From Vibrio sp. CAU 1672 (lineage in GTDB: Bacteria; Pseudomonadota; Gammaproteobacteria; Enterobacterales; Vibrionaceae), in assembly GCF_029223195.1 (NCBI RefSeq), contig NZ_JARHUF010000007.1:124001-188000 (forward strand): a stretch of DNA of 64,000 bases, read 5' to 3'. The stretch's first letter is position 1. Every line of letters begins with the position of its first letter. Positions 1 to 9,298 of the stretch are shown one piece after another. The translations under genes and the position numbers were made by a program. The notes under the pieces are model-generated. The model saw nothing but the letters and a program-made list of their open reading frames with translations, was not told the DNA's origin and did no database searches.

Positions 1-1
1 G

Positions 2-424
2 TACAGCTTGTACCGCAAGGGCTGTGAGCCGGATAAGTGTGGTCTGCCCAACACTTCACCTACCAGCATTACAGGCATGACCCCCACTCAAGTTGTGCGT
101 TTAAACCCCATTCCCGACAGCATTGATGCTCTTAACCGATCGGTTCAGGCCGTGTTTGGTGCGGACAGTGTAATGCGTAACTACGAGTTGGTGGACGTAT
201 TGTGGACCAATAGCGCCCGGGCCAATCAGGAAAGTGATTTCCGCTCGACCAACGGTGGCAGGCTGGCCAACACCTCCATGGAAACCTATGTGCAGGACGA
301 TAACTGCGTTAGCTGCCATCTGCATGCAAAGATCGCTAAAACCACTGATGCTAAGGCGCTTGATTATCACTCCGATTTTTCATTTGTTTTTGAGCAGGCC
401 AGTAAAGCGGAGCCACAAAACTGA
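2..424 (+). CDS. c-type cytochrome family protein, C-terminal part only
   Basis: The reading frame is already open at the left edge, so only the last 140 residues or so are present. One haem-binding CxxCH motif (NCVSCHLH) lies about 40 residues from the end and suggests covalent haem c and a periplasmic location. The segment before it, with LANTSMETY, looks like the end of a larger globular domain rather than a compact monohaem cytochrome. No signal peptide can be seen because the start lies outside the window. I do not recognise the exact family, and the redox partner is unknown. The next gene is 430 bases away and probably not in the same operon. Confidence 0.6.
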   Translation, partial: YSLYRKGCEPDKCGLPNTSPTSITGMTPTQVVRLNPIPDSIDALNRSVQAVFGADSVMRNYELVDVLWTNSARANQESDFRSTNGGRLANTSMETYVQDDNCVSCHLHAKIAKTTDAKALDYHSDFSFVFEQASKAEPQN

Positions 425-853
425 ACGGACTTTTGTACCGGATGGCCTGGTGGTTGCTTTACACCCGTCTGACAGAGAAGTATCGCCACGCAACAAGAGA
501 AAAGGAATGTTAAAATGGGAGCAATACAAAGCCACGCAGGTTGATGACTGCGCGGTAGATGTGACTTACTAACGCTCACAGATGAAGAAGAGGGCTAGGC
601 TGAAGTGCCCTTTTCTTAACGGTCGTTTTTCCCCCTAGCATGCCCTGTTCTGATTGCACCCAGGCCTGGTTACCCCACGTTCGTCTGGCGATGTGCTTGA
701 GCAATAACCAGGCTTAAAGCAGAACAAAAGCAGAACATGTATCAATCCGTTATTAACTAATAAAATTTATGAAATTTATCCACGTAACCAGCCGGCGTGG
801 ATTAGGCTTAAACGTAACTCTGTGGCAAAACGGTGAGACCAAACGTTACGCAT
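425..853. other. intergenic region before the mrp operon
   Basis: No convincing gene lies in these 430 bases. An imperfectly spaced inverted repeat (GCCTGGTTA at 664-672, TAACCAGGC at 705-713) encloses a 32-base loop and is not followed by a T-run, so it is not a standard terminator. AT-rich sequence around 735-775 is the likely place for the mrp promoter, but no clear -35/-10 pair stands out. A 21-codon frame at 506-571 has a purine-rich stretch directly against its ATG and is probably chance. Confidence 0.4.
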
Positions 854-3529
854 ATGGCCTTGAACTCGCATGCTCAGCCCAAATCCAGGCAGCGGCTACA
901 ACACTACGCGTTACTGGTTTTTGTGGCTATCCCGGTTATTTTACTGACGGTACTGCTTGATGTTTATCAGACTGGTGCGCCGTATCTGTCGAGCATTGCG
1001 TGGGTGCCCTCGATGGGGGTGGATTTCAGTATCAGGCTCGATGGTTTGTCGATGCTGTTTGCCGGGTTGATCTGTGCTATCGGGGCCATGGTGCAGTTTT
1101 ATGCCATGTCCTATATGCGTGATACACACAACCAGGTCGTCTTTCATCTCTATCTCAGCCTGTTTATGCTCGCCATGCTTGGGCTGGTGCTGAGCGACAA
1201 TATCATTCTGCTGTTTGTATTTTGGGAATTGACCACCCTGACTTCCTATCTGCTGATCGGGTATCAACATCAAGCTGAAAAATCACGCCAAAGTGCCCTT
1301 CAGGCTATGCTGGTCACCGGTGCGGGAGGGCTGGCATTGCTGGCGGGGCTAATCATGCTTGGCAGCATCGCTGGCAGTTACGAGTTAAGCGTTATCTTTG
1401 CTCAGGCTTCCGCTATCAAGCAGCACCCGCTGTACTTACCTTCACTCATTCTGCTCCTTGCCGGGGCGTTTACCAAATCGGCGCAGTTCCCGTTTCACTT
1501 CTGGTTACCGAGCGCCATGGCAGCGCCGACCCCGGTCAGCGCCTATTTGCACTCGGCAACTATGGTCAAAGCCGGGATTTATCTGCTTGCCCGGATGTCG
1601 CCGATATATGCTGACAGTGAGGTATGGAGCTATGCCCTGGGGATCACCGGTGGCGCTACTGCCGTATGGGCGGCATTACTGGCAGTCCGGCAGACCGATC
1701 TTAAACTGATGCTGGCCTACAGCACCAACTCTGCTCTGGGTAAACTAACCCTGCTCCTGGCGTTGGGTACAGAAACGGCCATTACTGCCGCACTGCTTTT
1801 TATCCTTGCCCATGCGTTTTATAAAGCTGCATTGTTTATGGTGGTTGGCAACATCGACAAAGCCACCGGTACGCGGGAAATTGCGGCATTATCGGGGCTG
1901 AGAGCCTGGCTGGTGTTCAGTTTTGTCGCTGCTGCCATTGCCGCGTTATCCAAAGCCGGGCTGCCCCCGCTACTCGGATTCCTGAGTAAGGAATACATGT
2001 ATAAAGCCGGGTTGGAGACGACAATAACTGGTGTGGTGACATTACTGGTGGTCAACGGGCTGATGGGCGCTTTGGCATTGCGGCTGGTACTGGGTCCGTT
2101 TTTTACCGGGAATGATAAGCCTGCAACCTGTGGTGAGGTCAAGCGTATTGAGTCGGACATCGGTTTTTGGCTGCCTCCCATGCTGCTGGCACTGGCGAGT
2201 GTGGCGGTTCCGCTGATAGGTTTGAGCTGGTTGCAGCTGAACCTGATTTCCCCCGGCCTGATTGCTGTCAGCCCTCAGGCCCAACCAATGGTTGTGAAGC
2301 TCTGGCATGGTTTTAATCTTCCTTTGCTGTTAAGTGGGGTTACAGTACTGGTGGCTGGGTTGCTTTACCACTGGCTACCTCATTTTAGCCAGTGGTTGAA
2401 TCGGTGGATGGCACTGTTGCCCAGCGCCAGCTCGTTGTATCAAAAGGCCGTGGACCGGTTAATTCAGCTCGCAGGCTGGCAAACGAGGTTGCTGCAAGCC
2501 AAACGACTTAGTGTGTATGTACTGGTTTGCTTCGCCGTCTTAACTGTATTGCTGCTCAGTCGCCTGCCGGGGCTCGACCTCACGCTGGCCGACTCGTTAC
2601 GCGAAGTGCATTTTTACGAAGTCGGTATCGCCTTGATCCTTATTTCAGGAGCACTTCTTTGCGTGGTTTCCTCGCGTCGTCTGTTGTCTGTCTCAGCTCT
2701 GGGAGGGATCGGTTTTATGACCACGTTAGTTTTTATGCTGTACAGTGCGCCGGATGTTGCCAAGACCTTGTTACTGGTCGAAACATTAATCGTGGTTTTT
2801 CTGGCCTTGTTACTGCGCCACCTGCCCACTCTGGGTTCGGTAATACCTCATTCACGCGGGCGGCGGCTGTTTAATGCCTTGATTGCCATTGCTATCGGTG
2901 TATCGGTTACTTTGTTATTGATGTCGATAACCGCATCACCATTAGATATGCGTTTGCCGGACTATTTTGCCCACAACAGTGTACCCAGTGGTCATGGGCG
3001 GAATATTGTGAATGTTATTTTGGTCGATTTCCGGGCCCTGGACACCCTGGGCGAAGCGCTGGTGGTGGTGATCGCGGCGATGTCAGCTGCAGGGCTCGTC
3101 AAGGGATTAGCACAAAAAGCCGATAAGGTTCAGTCATTAATCTTCAGTACCACCGCCCATATCGTGGCGGTGATTATGATGGTGTTTTCCTTTTACCTGT
3201 TATTACGTGGCCACAACGCACCAGGCGGCGGGTTCATTGGCGCATTGATTGCTGTGATTGGCCTGTCCCTGCTTATGTTTTCGGAATCGACTCGTTACGT
3301 GAAACAGAGGTTGCGTTATCCACCACTGAACGTCGCCCTGTTTGGGATCCTGCTGGCGTTGTTCTCTGGTGGGGTAAGCCTGCTGCAAGGGCTCCCCTTC
3401 CTGACGGGGCTGTGGTGGCTGGAGGGGGTGAAACTTGGCACACCGTTACTGTTTGATATCGGTATTTATTTTGCCGTGGTCGGGGCGGTGATGACGGTAT
3501 TACTACGGGTGAATGAGGAGCTGGGCTAA
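854..3529 (+). CDS. mrpA: Mrp Na+/H+ antiporter subunit A, fused to MrpB
   Basis: Largest subunit of the multisubunit Mrp (Sha/Mnh) cation/proton antiporter of the inner membrane. The N-terminal half is a complex I NuoL-like proton-channel domain with many membrane helices; motifs such as [23 protein letters not shown] are typical of it. The C-terminal region, with [14 protein letters not shown], is the MrpB domain, so A and B are fused as in group 2 mrp operons of Vibrio and Pseudomonas; no separate mrpB exists here. The start is uncertain: ATG 854 and an in-frame GTG at 833 both lack a good ribosome-binding site, and a TAA at 815 closes the frame upstream. The stop overlaps the start of mrpC by one base. 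Confidence 0.93.
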   Translation: MALNSHAQPKSRQRLQHYALLVFVAIPVILLTVLLDVYQTGAPYLSSIAWVPSMGVDFSIRLDGLSMLFAGLICAIGAMVQFYAMSYMRDTHNQVVFHLYLSLFMLAMLGLVLSDNIILLFVFWELTTLTSYLLIGYQHQAEKSRQSALQAMLVTGAGGLALLAGLIMLGSIAGSYELSVIFAQASAIKQHPLYLPSLILLLAGAFTKSAQFPFHFWLPSAMAAPTPVSAYLHSATMVKAGIYLLARMSPIYADSEVWSYALGITGGATAVWAALLAVRQTDLKLMLAYSTNSALGKLTLLLALGTETAITAALLFILAHAFYKAALFMVVGNIDKATGTREIAALSGLRAWLVFSFVAAAIAALSKAGLPPLLGFLSKEYMYKAGLETTITGVVTLLVVNGLMGALALRLVLGPFFTGNDKPATCGEVKRIESDIGFWLPPMLLALASVAVPLIGLSWLQLNLISPGLIAVSPQAQPMVVKLWHGFNLPLLLSGVTVLVAGLLYHWLPHFSQWLNRWMALLPSASSLYQKAVDRLIQLAGWQTRLLQAKRLSVYVLVCFAVLTVLLLSRLPGLDLTLADSLREVHFYEVGIALILISGALLCVVSSRRLLSVSALGGIGFMTTLVFMLYSAPDVAKTLLLVETLIVVFLALLLRHLPTLGSVIPHSRGRRLFNALIAIAIGVSVTLLLMSITASPLDMRLPDYFAHNSVPSGHGRNIVNVILVDFRALDTLGEALVVVIAAMSAAGLVKGLAQKADKVQSLIFSTTAHIVAVIMMVFSFYLLLRGHNAPGGGFIGALIAVIGLSLLMFSESTRYVKQRLRYPPLNVALFGILLALFSGGVSLLQGLPFLTGLWWLEGVKLGTPLLFDIGIYFAVVGAVMTVLLRVNEELG

Positions 3530-3882
3530 TGGAAGCGGTATGGAGTGTGGTGGTGGGTATTTTTGTCGCTGTGGGGGTCTATCTGCTGCTGGAGCGACAT
3601 GTGTTACGTATTCTGTTTGGTTTGATTTTGCTCAGTAATGCCGTCAATCTGGCGATTTTTACTGCTGGCCGTATGACGGCAGGCAGCCCGCCTTTGATTC
3701 ACAAAGACGCTTTACTCCCGCCTGAAGGGGCTGCCAACTCGCTACCTCAGGCTCTAATTCTCACGGCTATCGTGATTGGGTTTGGTCTGACGGTATTTGC
3801 GTTGTTGCTGTTTTACAGGGCTTATTGTGAATCTGGTACTGCAGATGTGGATGCAATGCAGGACTCGGAGCAGGAGGATTGA
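3529..3882 (+). CDS. mrpC: Mrp antiporter subunit C (NuoK-like)
   Basis: A 117-residue membrane protein of the NuoK/MrpC family with three predicted helices. The motif GLILLSNAVNLAIF is the characteristic second-helix segment. It forms part of the Mrp complex, linking the A and D channel subunits. Length matches the family. The gene begins on the last base of mrpA (TAATG) and ends one base into mrpD, so translation is almost certainly coupled. The C-terminal tail is acidic (ending DSEQED). Confidence 0.93.
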   Translation: MEAVWSVVVGIFVAVGVYLLLERHVLRILFGLILLSNAVNLAIFTAGRMTAGSPPLIHKDALLPPEGAANSLPQALILTAIVIGFGLTVFALLLFYRAYCESGTADVDAMQDSEQED

Positions 3883-5378
3883 TGGCGTCATTATGGCTGA
3901 CATTACCGATCATCATTCCTGTGCTGACCAGCGTGGTTGGGTATTTTCTGCGTAGTTACGTGCGTGGCCTGTCGTTACTGAGCGGCTTCAGTGCCTTACT
4001 AGTGTTGCTGATCACGGTGTGTCTGTTGCAGGAGGTGCTTGCAAACGGGCCTCAAGCCGTTGCCTTTGGCCGCTGGATAGCACCATTTGGCATTGTGTTT
4101 GTCGCCGATTCGTTTAGTGCCGTTATGGTGTTTGTCAGTGCCATCATCGGGATGGTGATTGTGATTTATGCCATAGCGGATATATCCAGCCGACCTTCGT
4201 ATGGGCTCTACCACGTGCTTTTTCATGTGTTGTTAGCCGGGGTGTATGGCGCTTTCCTTACCGGGGATATGTTCAATCTTTACGTCTGGTTTGAAGTGAT
4301 GTTGATCGCTTCGTTTGGCCTGATGGTGCTGGATGCTCAGCGCAGGCAAATTGACGGGGCGATCAAGTATGTCACGCTAAACCTCATTTCGACCATGACG
4401 CTGCTGCTGGCGATTGGTGTTTTGTATGGTGTTACCGGGACGCTCAACCTGGCTGATCTGCATCATAAAGTTGCTACGCTGCCGTTTGAGACATCTGCAT
4501 TGCTGGCGGTGCTGTTTATGTTTGCTTTTGCCCTCAAATCCGCGCTGTTTCCACTCTTTGCGTGGTTGCCGGCCTCTTACCATACGTTGCCCAGTGCTGT
4601 CGTGGCATTGTTTGCCGCGTTACTCACCAAGGTTGGAGTTTATGCGTTGTTCAGGCTCTTCACCCTTGTCTTTCCTTTGGATCAAAGCGGCTGGCAAGAG
4701 ATGCTGCTGTGGGTAGCGGGGCTGACGATGTTAACCGGCGTGTTAGGCGCAGCCAGCCAGTACAGCGTGAAACGGATCTTGTCATTCCATATCATTAGCC
4801 AGATCGGTTATATGGTTTTAGGCTTAGCGCTCTATACTCCGCTGGCGATCGCCGGAGCGGTGTTTTATCTCATCCATCATATTATTGTTAAAGCCAATCT
4901 GTTTTTGATCGGTGGCGTATTGCAACGACGATGTGGTACTGATCAGCTACGCCAACTCGGGGGAGCGTACCAGGCGATGCCGGGTCTGGCGTTTCTTTTT
5001 ATTATCCCCGCTTTCTCGTTGGCTGGCTTTCCGCCTTTGTCAGGTTTTTGGGGTAAGTTCCTGGTCATCAAAGCCGGGTTTGTCACGCAGCATTATCTGC
5101 TTGCCGCTGTTGCGTTGGTGGTGGGATTGCTCACGGTTTTTTCAATGACCAAGATTTGGAGTGAGGCGTTTTGGAAAGCGCCGCCGCAAAAACTGCAGCT
5201 GACGCCACTGTCACCGGGAACACGTTGGCTGTACTACGTTCCCATGCTCACATTAACCTCGATCACCATCTGCATCGGGTTGGCCGCAGAGCCTTTTTAT
5301 GACGTTGCTGAGCAAGCGGCTGAGCAGTTACTTAATCCCGAGAGGTACCTTGAGGCGGTGTTGGGAGGGAGACCATGA
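3882..5378 (+). CDS. mrpD: Mrp antiporter subunit D (NuoM/N-like)
   Basis: A 498-residue polytopic membrane protein of the complex I antiporter-like family, the second proton-channel subunit of Mrp. It has the family motifs FALKSALFPLFAWLP and FSLAGFPPLSGFWGK, and the conserved helix-breaking proline and lysine residues of the transport path. ATG 3882 is chosen because an AGGAGG-like site (GGAGGATTG) precedes it at good spacing, and it overlaps the mrpC stop (TGATG). An upstream in-frame TTG at 3879 is less likely. Confidence 0.93.
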   Translation: MASLWLTLPIIIPVLTSVVGYFLRSYVRGLSLLSGFSALLVLLITVCLLQEVLANGPQAVAFGRWIAPFGIVFVADSFSAVMVFVSAIIGMVIVIYAIADISSRPSYGLYHVLFHVLLAGVYGAFLTGDMFNLYVWFEVMLIASFGLMVLDAQRRQIDGAIKYVTLNLISTMTLLLAIGVLYGVTGTLNLADLHHKVATLPFETSALLAVLFMFAFALKSALFPLFAWLPASYHTLPSAVVALFAALLTKVGVYALFRLFTLVFPLDQSGWQEMLLWVAGLTMLTGVLGAASQYSVKRILSFHIISQIGYMVLGLALYTPLAIAGAVFYLIHHIIVKANLFLIGGVLQRRCGTDQLRQLGGAYQAMPGLAFLFIIPAFSLAGFPPLSGFWGKFLVIKAGFVTQHYLLAAVALVVGLLTVFSMTKIWSEAFWKAPPQKLQLTPLSPGTRWLYYVPMLTLTSITICIGLAAEPFYDVAEQAAEQLLNPERYLEAVLGGRP

Positions 5379-5851
5379 ACTACTTTTTACTCAATCTTTT
5401 TCTTGCCTTTGCCTGGATGCTGCTGAACGGTCAGTATTCCAGTATGGATTTCGCGACCGGTTTTTTGGTCGGATTGATTGCCTTGAAGTTGGGTCAGCCC
5501 TTTGGCTGGCACAGCCGATATTTCCGACGTTTTAAATCTGCGTTTACTTTATTAATTTACTTTAGCTATCAGATGCTGGCCTCGGCGCTGCGAGTGGTGT
5601 GGGATGTGGTTACGCCACAGCATCTGAGTGAGCCTGATATCGTTTATGTGCCGCTGGATGCATCGAGTGATTTAGAGATCACCTTGCTGGCCAATATGAT
5701 TTCACTGACGCCGGGCAGTTTAAGCCTGGATGTTACCCCGGATAAAAAATACCTCAGTGTACATGTGATGTTTGCCCCTGATCATGAGGTGGTGATCAGG
5801 GAGATCAAGCAGGGACTGGAGCGCAAGCTTTTGGAGGTGACTCGTGAATGA
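5375..5851 (+). CDS. mrpE: Mrp antiporter subunit E
   Basis: A 158-residue small subunit of the Mrp antiporter with two N-terminal membrane helices followed by a cytoplasmic domain. The segment LANMISLTPGSLSLDV is the conserved signature of MrpE. The start ATG overlaps the mrpD stop (ATGA), with GGAGGGAGACC as ribosome-binding site. MrpE is needed for assembly or full activity of the complex in studied bacteria. Nothing is unusual in length or context. Confidence 0.92.
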   Translation: MNYFLLNLFLAFAWMLLNGQYSSMDFATGFLVGLIALKLGQPFGWHSRYFRRFKSAFTLLIYFSYQMLASALRVVWDVVTPQHLSEPDIVYVPLDASSDLEITLLANMISLTPGSLSLDVTPDKKYLSVHVMFAPDHEVVIREIKQGLERKLLEVTRE

Positions 5852-6128
5852 GTTCTTATCGTTGAGTATCAGCCTGGCCTATCTGGGACTGTTGGTCAGC
5901 TTTGTGCTGTCGTTTGTCCGCTTGACGCGCGGACCGACACTGGCAGACAGAGTAGTCGCCCTGGATTTAATTGCTTTCCTCACCATTGGTTTTATTGCCG
6001 TCTATACCCTGGACAGTGGGCAAAAATCCTTGCTGGATATCGCGATCACCCTCGGGCTGGTGGCCTTTTTAGGTACCATCGCCTTCGCGCGCTTCATCGC
6101 AGCACAAAAGACCAAAAAGGTGAAGTGA
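5844..6128 (+). CDS. mrpF: Mrp antiporter subunit F
   Basis: A 94-residue protein with three membrane helices; the motif LTRGPTLADRVVALDL is typical of MrpF. It starts with GTG at 5844, inside the end of mrpE (8-base overlap), with GGAGG six bases upstream at 5833-5837. An ATG at 5848 is out of frame. Part of the coupled mrp operon; its role in the complex is structural and linked to sodium efflux in other bacteria. Confidence 0.92.
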   Translation: MNEFLSLSISLAYLGLLVSFVLSFVRLTRGPTLADRVVALDLIAFLTIGFIAVYTLDSGQKSLLDIAITLGLVAFLGTIAFARFIAAQKTKKVK

Positions 6129-6442
6129 TGGCGTTATTGGTCGGGTTATTGCTGTTGATTGGTACGTTGTTTATGGTGATTGCCAGCCTCGGCATTGTCC
6201 GCTTACCAGATCTTTACACACGTATGCATGCGGCAACCAAAGCCGGTACGATTGGTCTGGTATTTATTCTGTTGGCCGTTGCTTTGTCATTGCAAGATAT
6301 TAGCGTGTGGTCACGCGTGGTAGGGACGGTATTATTTATTTTTCTTACCGCACCGGTGGCGGCGCATTTACTGGGCAAAACGATGTTGCGTCGCGGATAT
6401 AAAATGTGGCGCAAAAGAAAAAGTGATAGCGGCTCCGTGTGA
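6128..6442 (+). CDS. mrpG: Mrp antiporter subunit G
   Basis: The last mrp gene, 104 residues, with three predicted helices and the MrpG signature LGIVRLPDLYTRMHAATKAGT. ATG 6128 overlaps the mrpF stop (TGATG) and has AAGGTGA upstream; the in-frame GTG at 6125 is an alternative. The C-terminus is very basic (KMWRKRKSD), as expected for the cytoplasmic side. A perfect hairpin immediately follows the stop codon. Confidence 0.92.
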   Translation: MALLVGLLLLIGTLFMVIASLGIVRLPDLYTRMHAATKAGTIGLVFILLAVALSLQDISVWSRVVGTVLFIFLTAPVAAHLLGKTMLRRGYKMWRKRKSDSGSV

Positions 6443-6463
6443 GCCAAAGTACGCGACTTTGGC
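6443..6463. terminator. hairpin between mrpG and the Usp gene
   Basis: A perfect 8-base stem, GCCAAAGT / ACTTTGGC, with a 5-base loop lies between two converging genes. It has no long T-run on either side, so it may work as a bidirectional end signal or only as RNA 3' protection. Confidence 0.5.
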
Positions 6464-6505
6464 CCAGTATTTTTACGCCGTTCACTTGTGCTGTTTAGTG
6501 AAGGC

Positions 6506-7441
6506 TTAGCTGATTGGTGAAACAAACCCTTGTGGTTTGAGTGCTACCAGAGAACAATTGACTGACTGCAGGATATTTTCAGCGGTATTGCCGATCACAA
6601 AGCCGGGAATGCCTGAGCGTGCCAGTGTTCCCATCACTAATACATCGATTTCCTCGCGCTCAACGCAGTCGGGGATCTCTGTATCCGCTGTGCCGTGTAA
6701 ATGGTGGATCAGAAACTCACCAGACAGTCCGGATTCATCAATTAATGCTTGCAGGGCTTCGCGGTGTTTCACTTTTGCTGACTCAATCTCTGCATTGAGC
6801 TCTTCTTCCGGAACCTTAATCCACACATTATCCTGCAGATAGTGCTCAAGCTGATACTCCCAGCAGGAAATGATATGCAGACGGCTGTCACAGGTGTCTG
6901 CAATTGAGCGGGCCAACTCGAGTAAACGCAAACAGAGTGCTTTGGTTTCAGGCGCAGTGACCACCGGATCAATGGCTACCGCGACACGGCGGTGATGGTG
7001 CGGTTTGGCTATCGGGCGATTCAACCATACCGGACAGGGGCATTTTCGCAGCAAGGTCATGTCGATGGCTTTAAATCCGTCGTCATCTTCTTCCAGAGGC
7101 TCCGCGCTTTTGATCAGCAGATCATGTGAGTGATGCTGAATATGCTGAATGATCCGTACTGCCGGTTTTTCGCCACTGACGACACGAACCGGAAAGGAAA
7201 CCTCGTGCTCAGTGAACTGTTGTTGCTCTTGTATGGCGCGAATCGTCGTATAAAGAGACTCATACAGCGAGTTCTCATAAGTTTCCTGATATTGAACCAT
7301 ATTGTCGGGCAACGCCGGGCACACTACGAGCGCCTGCAATTGCGCCTGATTGTTGGCTGACAAGCTGATCGCCTGGGTTAAAGACTCATTGTCGTCGGTT
7401 AGGCCTTGTGTGGTGAACAAGATATTTTTGAATTTTTTCAT
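6506..7441 (-). CDS. tandem universal stress protein (UspE-like)
   Basis: A 311-residue cytoplasmic protein made of two Usp domains, about residues 1-145 and 150-305. The first ends in a segment with LLRKCPCPVWL and the second in VMGTLARSGIPGFVIGNTAENIL, the ATP-binding G-x2-G-x9-G-(S/T) type region of Usp proteins (here GIPGFVIGNTAEN). This is the UspE architecture. Because the gene sits beside mrp rather than beside fnr or cytochrome oxidase genes, I do not assign the uspE name. A ribosome-binding site (GGAGGCGGG) precedes ATG 7441. A 13-base palindrome, GATGAATTTCATC, lies 69 bases upstream at 7510-7522. Role: probably stress survival; the ligand is unknown. Confidence 0.8.
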   Translation of the reverse strand: MKKFKNILFTTQGLTDDNESLTQAISLSANNQAQLQALVVCPALPDNMVQYQETYENSLYESLYTTIRAIQEQQQFTEHEVSFPVRVVSGEKPAVRIIQHIQHHSHDLLIKSAEPLEEDDDGFKAIDMTLLRKCPCPVWLNRPIAKPHHHRRVAVAIDPVVTAPETKALCLRLLELARSIADTCDSRLHIISCWEYQLEHYLQDNVWIKVPEEELNAEIESAKVKHREALQALIDESGLSGEFLIHHLHGTADTEIPDCVEREEIDVLVMGTLARSGIPGFVIGNTAENILQSVNCSLVALKPQGFVSPIS

Positions 7442-7794
7442 ACCCGCCTCCTTGTACTTTCAGTGTTGACCCTGTCGGCGGGGTTTGCCAATGATAATGT
7501 GTAAAGGATGATGAATTTCATCTTATCGGACAGGAAATTAGCTCCACACAGCGGGTGGATAGAGAAAAGCAATGAGAGGGATAAACCTACCCTGGTGACA
7601 CCGAAGGGAGAAGGTGCACTGGCTGGCATAAAGTACTAACCGGTGGGGGTGTTGAGATGTTGGCTATTTGAAACAGTTATAAATGGGCTGGCCACGTAAA
7701 CTGAACCTTGGCCCCCGGCTGAGGACCGGGGCCAGGGCTAAGATCCCCGACCATGAGAGACAGGGTGCAGGGACACAGCAGAGTTAACCGATGG
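7442..7794. other. intergenic region upstream of the Usp gene
   Basis: Both flanking genes are on the minus strand, so this holds the Usp promoter and the end of the outer-membrane gene. Seen here: the palindrome GATGAA-T-TTCATC at 7510-7522, and a GC-rich imperfect hairpin at 709-734 of this kilobase (7709-7734; TGGCCCCCGG / CCGGGGCCA) about 60 bases past the outer-membrane gene stop. That hairpin lacks a T-run but is the best end signal available. A 63-codon frame in this region looks like chance. Confidence 0.4.
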
Positions 7795-8562
7795 TTAGAA
7801 GAACCACTTCACACCAATTTCAGCTTTTAGCTCATAGTCGTTTTCAATGGAGTGACCGTTTGGCAGCACCACATCGCTGGCAGCATACTGCAGTTTTGTC
7901 ATTAGCCACTGCGTACGGTCACTTTTGATCGGTGCGTTAAACATCATGTTGAAAGCGGTTGATTCGATTTCTACCACATCGCCTGAAGCTTTGTAGTACT
8001 CAGGCCATGCCTGAATAAATGCACCAGAATCCCCGATGTTTTTGGTCAAAAACATGTTTAGCATGTAACCATCGGCGCTCTTACCAAATACTTCACCCAC
8101 GGTGTAGTTTACATTCGGGAACAGCATTACACCGCCAGTGTAAGCGGGGTTGATCATACCGATAGCACCTACCGAAAGTAAGGTTGTGTCATCCAGTCCG
8201 GTGGTTTTTTCGTGAATCAGGTCGGTCATGAAGCCCACGCGAGGAAAAAGCTTACTGTCGATCGGGGACACCTGGAAGTATTGAGCGCGAGAGCCTAAGT
8301 AATTGAGGCCCATGGTATCTTTGCCCGGTTCCGCTTTATTGTCGCCGAAGTTACCTTCGATGAAACCACCAAACTGGATGTTTTCAGTCCACGAACCGGT
8401 CAGCATTGATGAAACGCGGATGTCTGCGTCAGAGGTCACAAAGAATGCCGCCTGAGTATAAACACGCGTTAAGTCAGAAGGGTCGATTACTTGGCTTTCC
8501 TCGGCCATTACCGGAGCCGAAATAGCGGCAAGCATAGAAGCCGTAGTTAATAATTTTTTCAT
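7795..8562 (-). CDS. predicted outer-membrane beta-barrel protein
   Basis: A 255-residue precursor. The first 20 residues are a clear Sec signal peptide (MKKLLTTASMLAAISAPVMA, cleavage before EES). The mature part shows alternating hydrophobic/polar strands, several aromatic girdle positions and a C-terminal phenylalanine (KWFF), the usual signal for outer-membrane insertion by BAM. I do not recognise a named family, and there is no large plug domain. ATG 8562 is chosen because the signal peptide starts there with AAGAG upstream; an in-frame start 60 bases earlier would hide the signal peptide. A strong palindrome at 8782-8802 in the promoter region suggests dedicated control. Substrate unknown. 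Confidence 0.7.
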   Translation of the reverse strand: MKKLLTTASMLAAISAPVMAEESQVIDPSDLTRVYTQAAFFVTSDADIRVSSMLTGSWTENIQFGGFIEGNFGDNKAEPGKDTMGLNYLGSRAQYFQVSPIDSKLFPRVGFMTDLIHEKTTGLDDTTLLSVGAIGMINPAYTGGVMLFPNVNYTVGEVFGKSADGYMLNMFLTKNIGDSGAFIQAWPEYYKASGDVVEIESTAFNMMFNAPIKSDRTQWLMTKLQYAASDVVLPNGHSIENDYELKAEIGVKWFF

Positions 8563-8781
8563 TTTGGGTTCTCTTAATTGCGCTTGATTCACTACTCGGC
8601 TTCCTTTCTTCGTAGAGATCAAGAGGTTGATTTCAGTTCGGCCAGATATTTACAAAAAAGAGCTAAACGACGAAATCACATTTGGAAGGAGATCCCGTAC
8701 ATCTCTACTGGTGTGATAAGCTCAAAGAGGTAAAGGGGCTAAGCGGAGCGTAAGGCTGTGGGTGATAATGAACGAAACTAT

Positions 8782-8802
8782 GACAAGACAACTTGTCTTA
8801 TC
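8782..8802. promoter_or_regulatory. 21-base palindrome, candidate operator
   Basis: The core AAGACAA-C-TTGTCTT (8785-8799) is perfectly symmetrical, and the symmetry extends to 21 bases with a single mismatch. It lies about 220 bases upstream of the outer-membrane gene start. The TTGTC half-site resembles operators of the GntR/HutC family, but that is only a likeness. Confidence 0.5.
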
Positions 8803-9027
8803 AAGATATCGATAATAAGTAACAAACTGTAAATGGTTCGGGTTATATGCCAGAAGTGGGGTGCAGGTTGATATATTGCGGTTGGTTTAGCCGCTGGAGT
8901 CAATCCTTTTTAATAGGAGATTTGTCTGTGCTGGCAATGGAAAAGCGGTGCGGAGATAGATACTGATACTCATTAGAGAGTATTTTTCAGGCTGTTGCCA
9001 CAAACCTGTCCTGTGAACGCAAATAGC

Positions 9028-9059
9028 AAAAAGCCCGCTAATAACTTAGCGGGCTTTTT
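9028..9059. terminator. terminator of the tRNA-Ser transcript
   Basis: A 13-base stem, AAAAAGCCCGCTA / TAGCGGGCTTTTT, with a short loop. It is symmetrical enough to end transcription in both directions; it lies six bases beyond the tRNA 3' end on the minus strand. Confidence 0.85.
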
Positions 9060-9064
9060 AAATG

Positions 9065-9155
9065 TGGCGGAGAGATAGGGATTTGAACCCTAGATACGCT
9101 ATTAACGTATGCCGGTTTTCAAGACCGGTGCTTTCAACCACTCAGCCATCTCTCC
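9065..9155 (-). tRNA. serT: tRNA-Ser (anticodon UGA)
   Basis: A 91-base class II tRNA with encoded CCA. The acceptor stem GGAGAGA pairs with TCTCTCC, the anticodon loop is CTTGAAA with anticodon TGA, the long variable arm (TACG-TTAATAG-CGTA) is that of a serine tRNA, and the T-arm has GGTTCAAATCC. It reads UCA and, by wobble, other UCN codons. Confidence 0.97.
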
Positions 9156-9298
9156 GTTGTGGGGCGCATAATATAAGGCTTTGAATTCGTTGTAAAGCCC
9201 TTATTAAACTGTTTGGATAAAATATGTACACCTCTGCGTGACTTGCTGTCACACAAATCCACAACAGCTTACTCGGAACATAAGCAAACTGGGCACCG

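Larger units (their letters stand above)
8563..9064. other. long upstream region of the outer-membrane gene
   Basis: About 450 bases with no supported gene, between the outer-membrane gene and tRNA-Ser, both on the minus strand. It contains a 21-base palindrome at 8782-8802 and the tRNA terminator at 9028-9059, listed separately. The rest shows nothing I can name. Confidence 0.4.

Noticed and set aside
506..571. A 21-codon frame before mrp
   Set aside because: The purine-rich stretch touches its ATG with no spacing, and the peptide has no recognisable character.
769..960. A 63-codon frame overlapping the start of mrpA
   Set aside because: It overlaps mrpA in another frame, lacks a clear ribosome-binding site and resembles no family.
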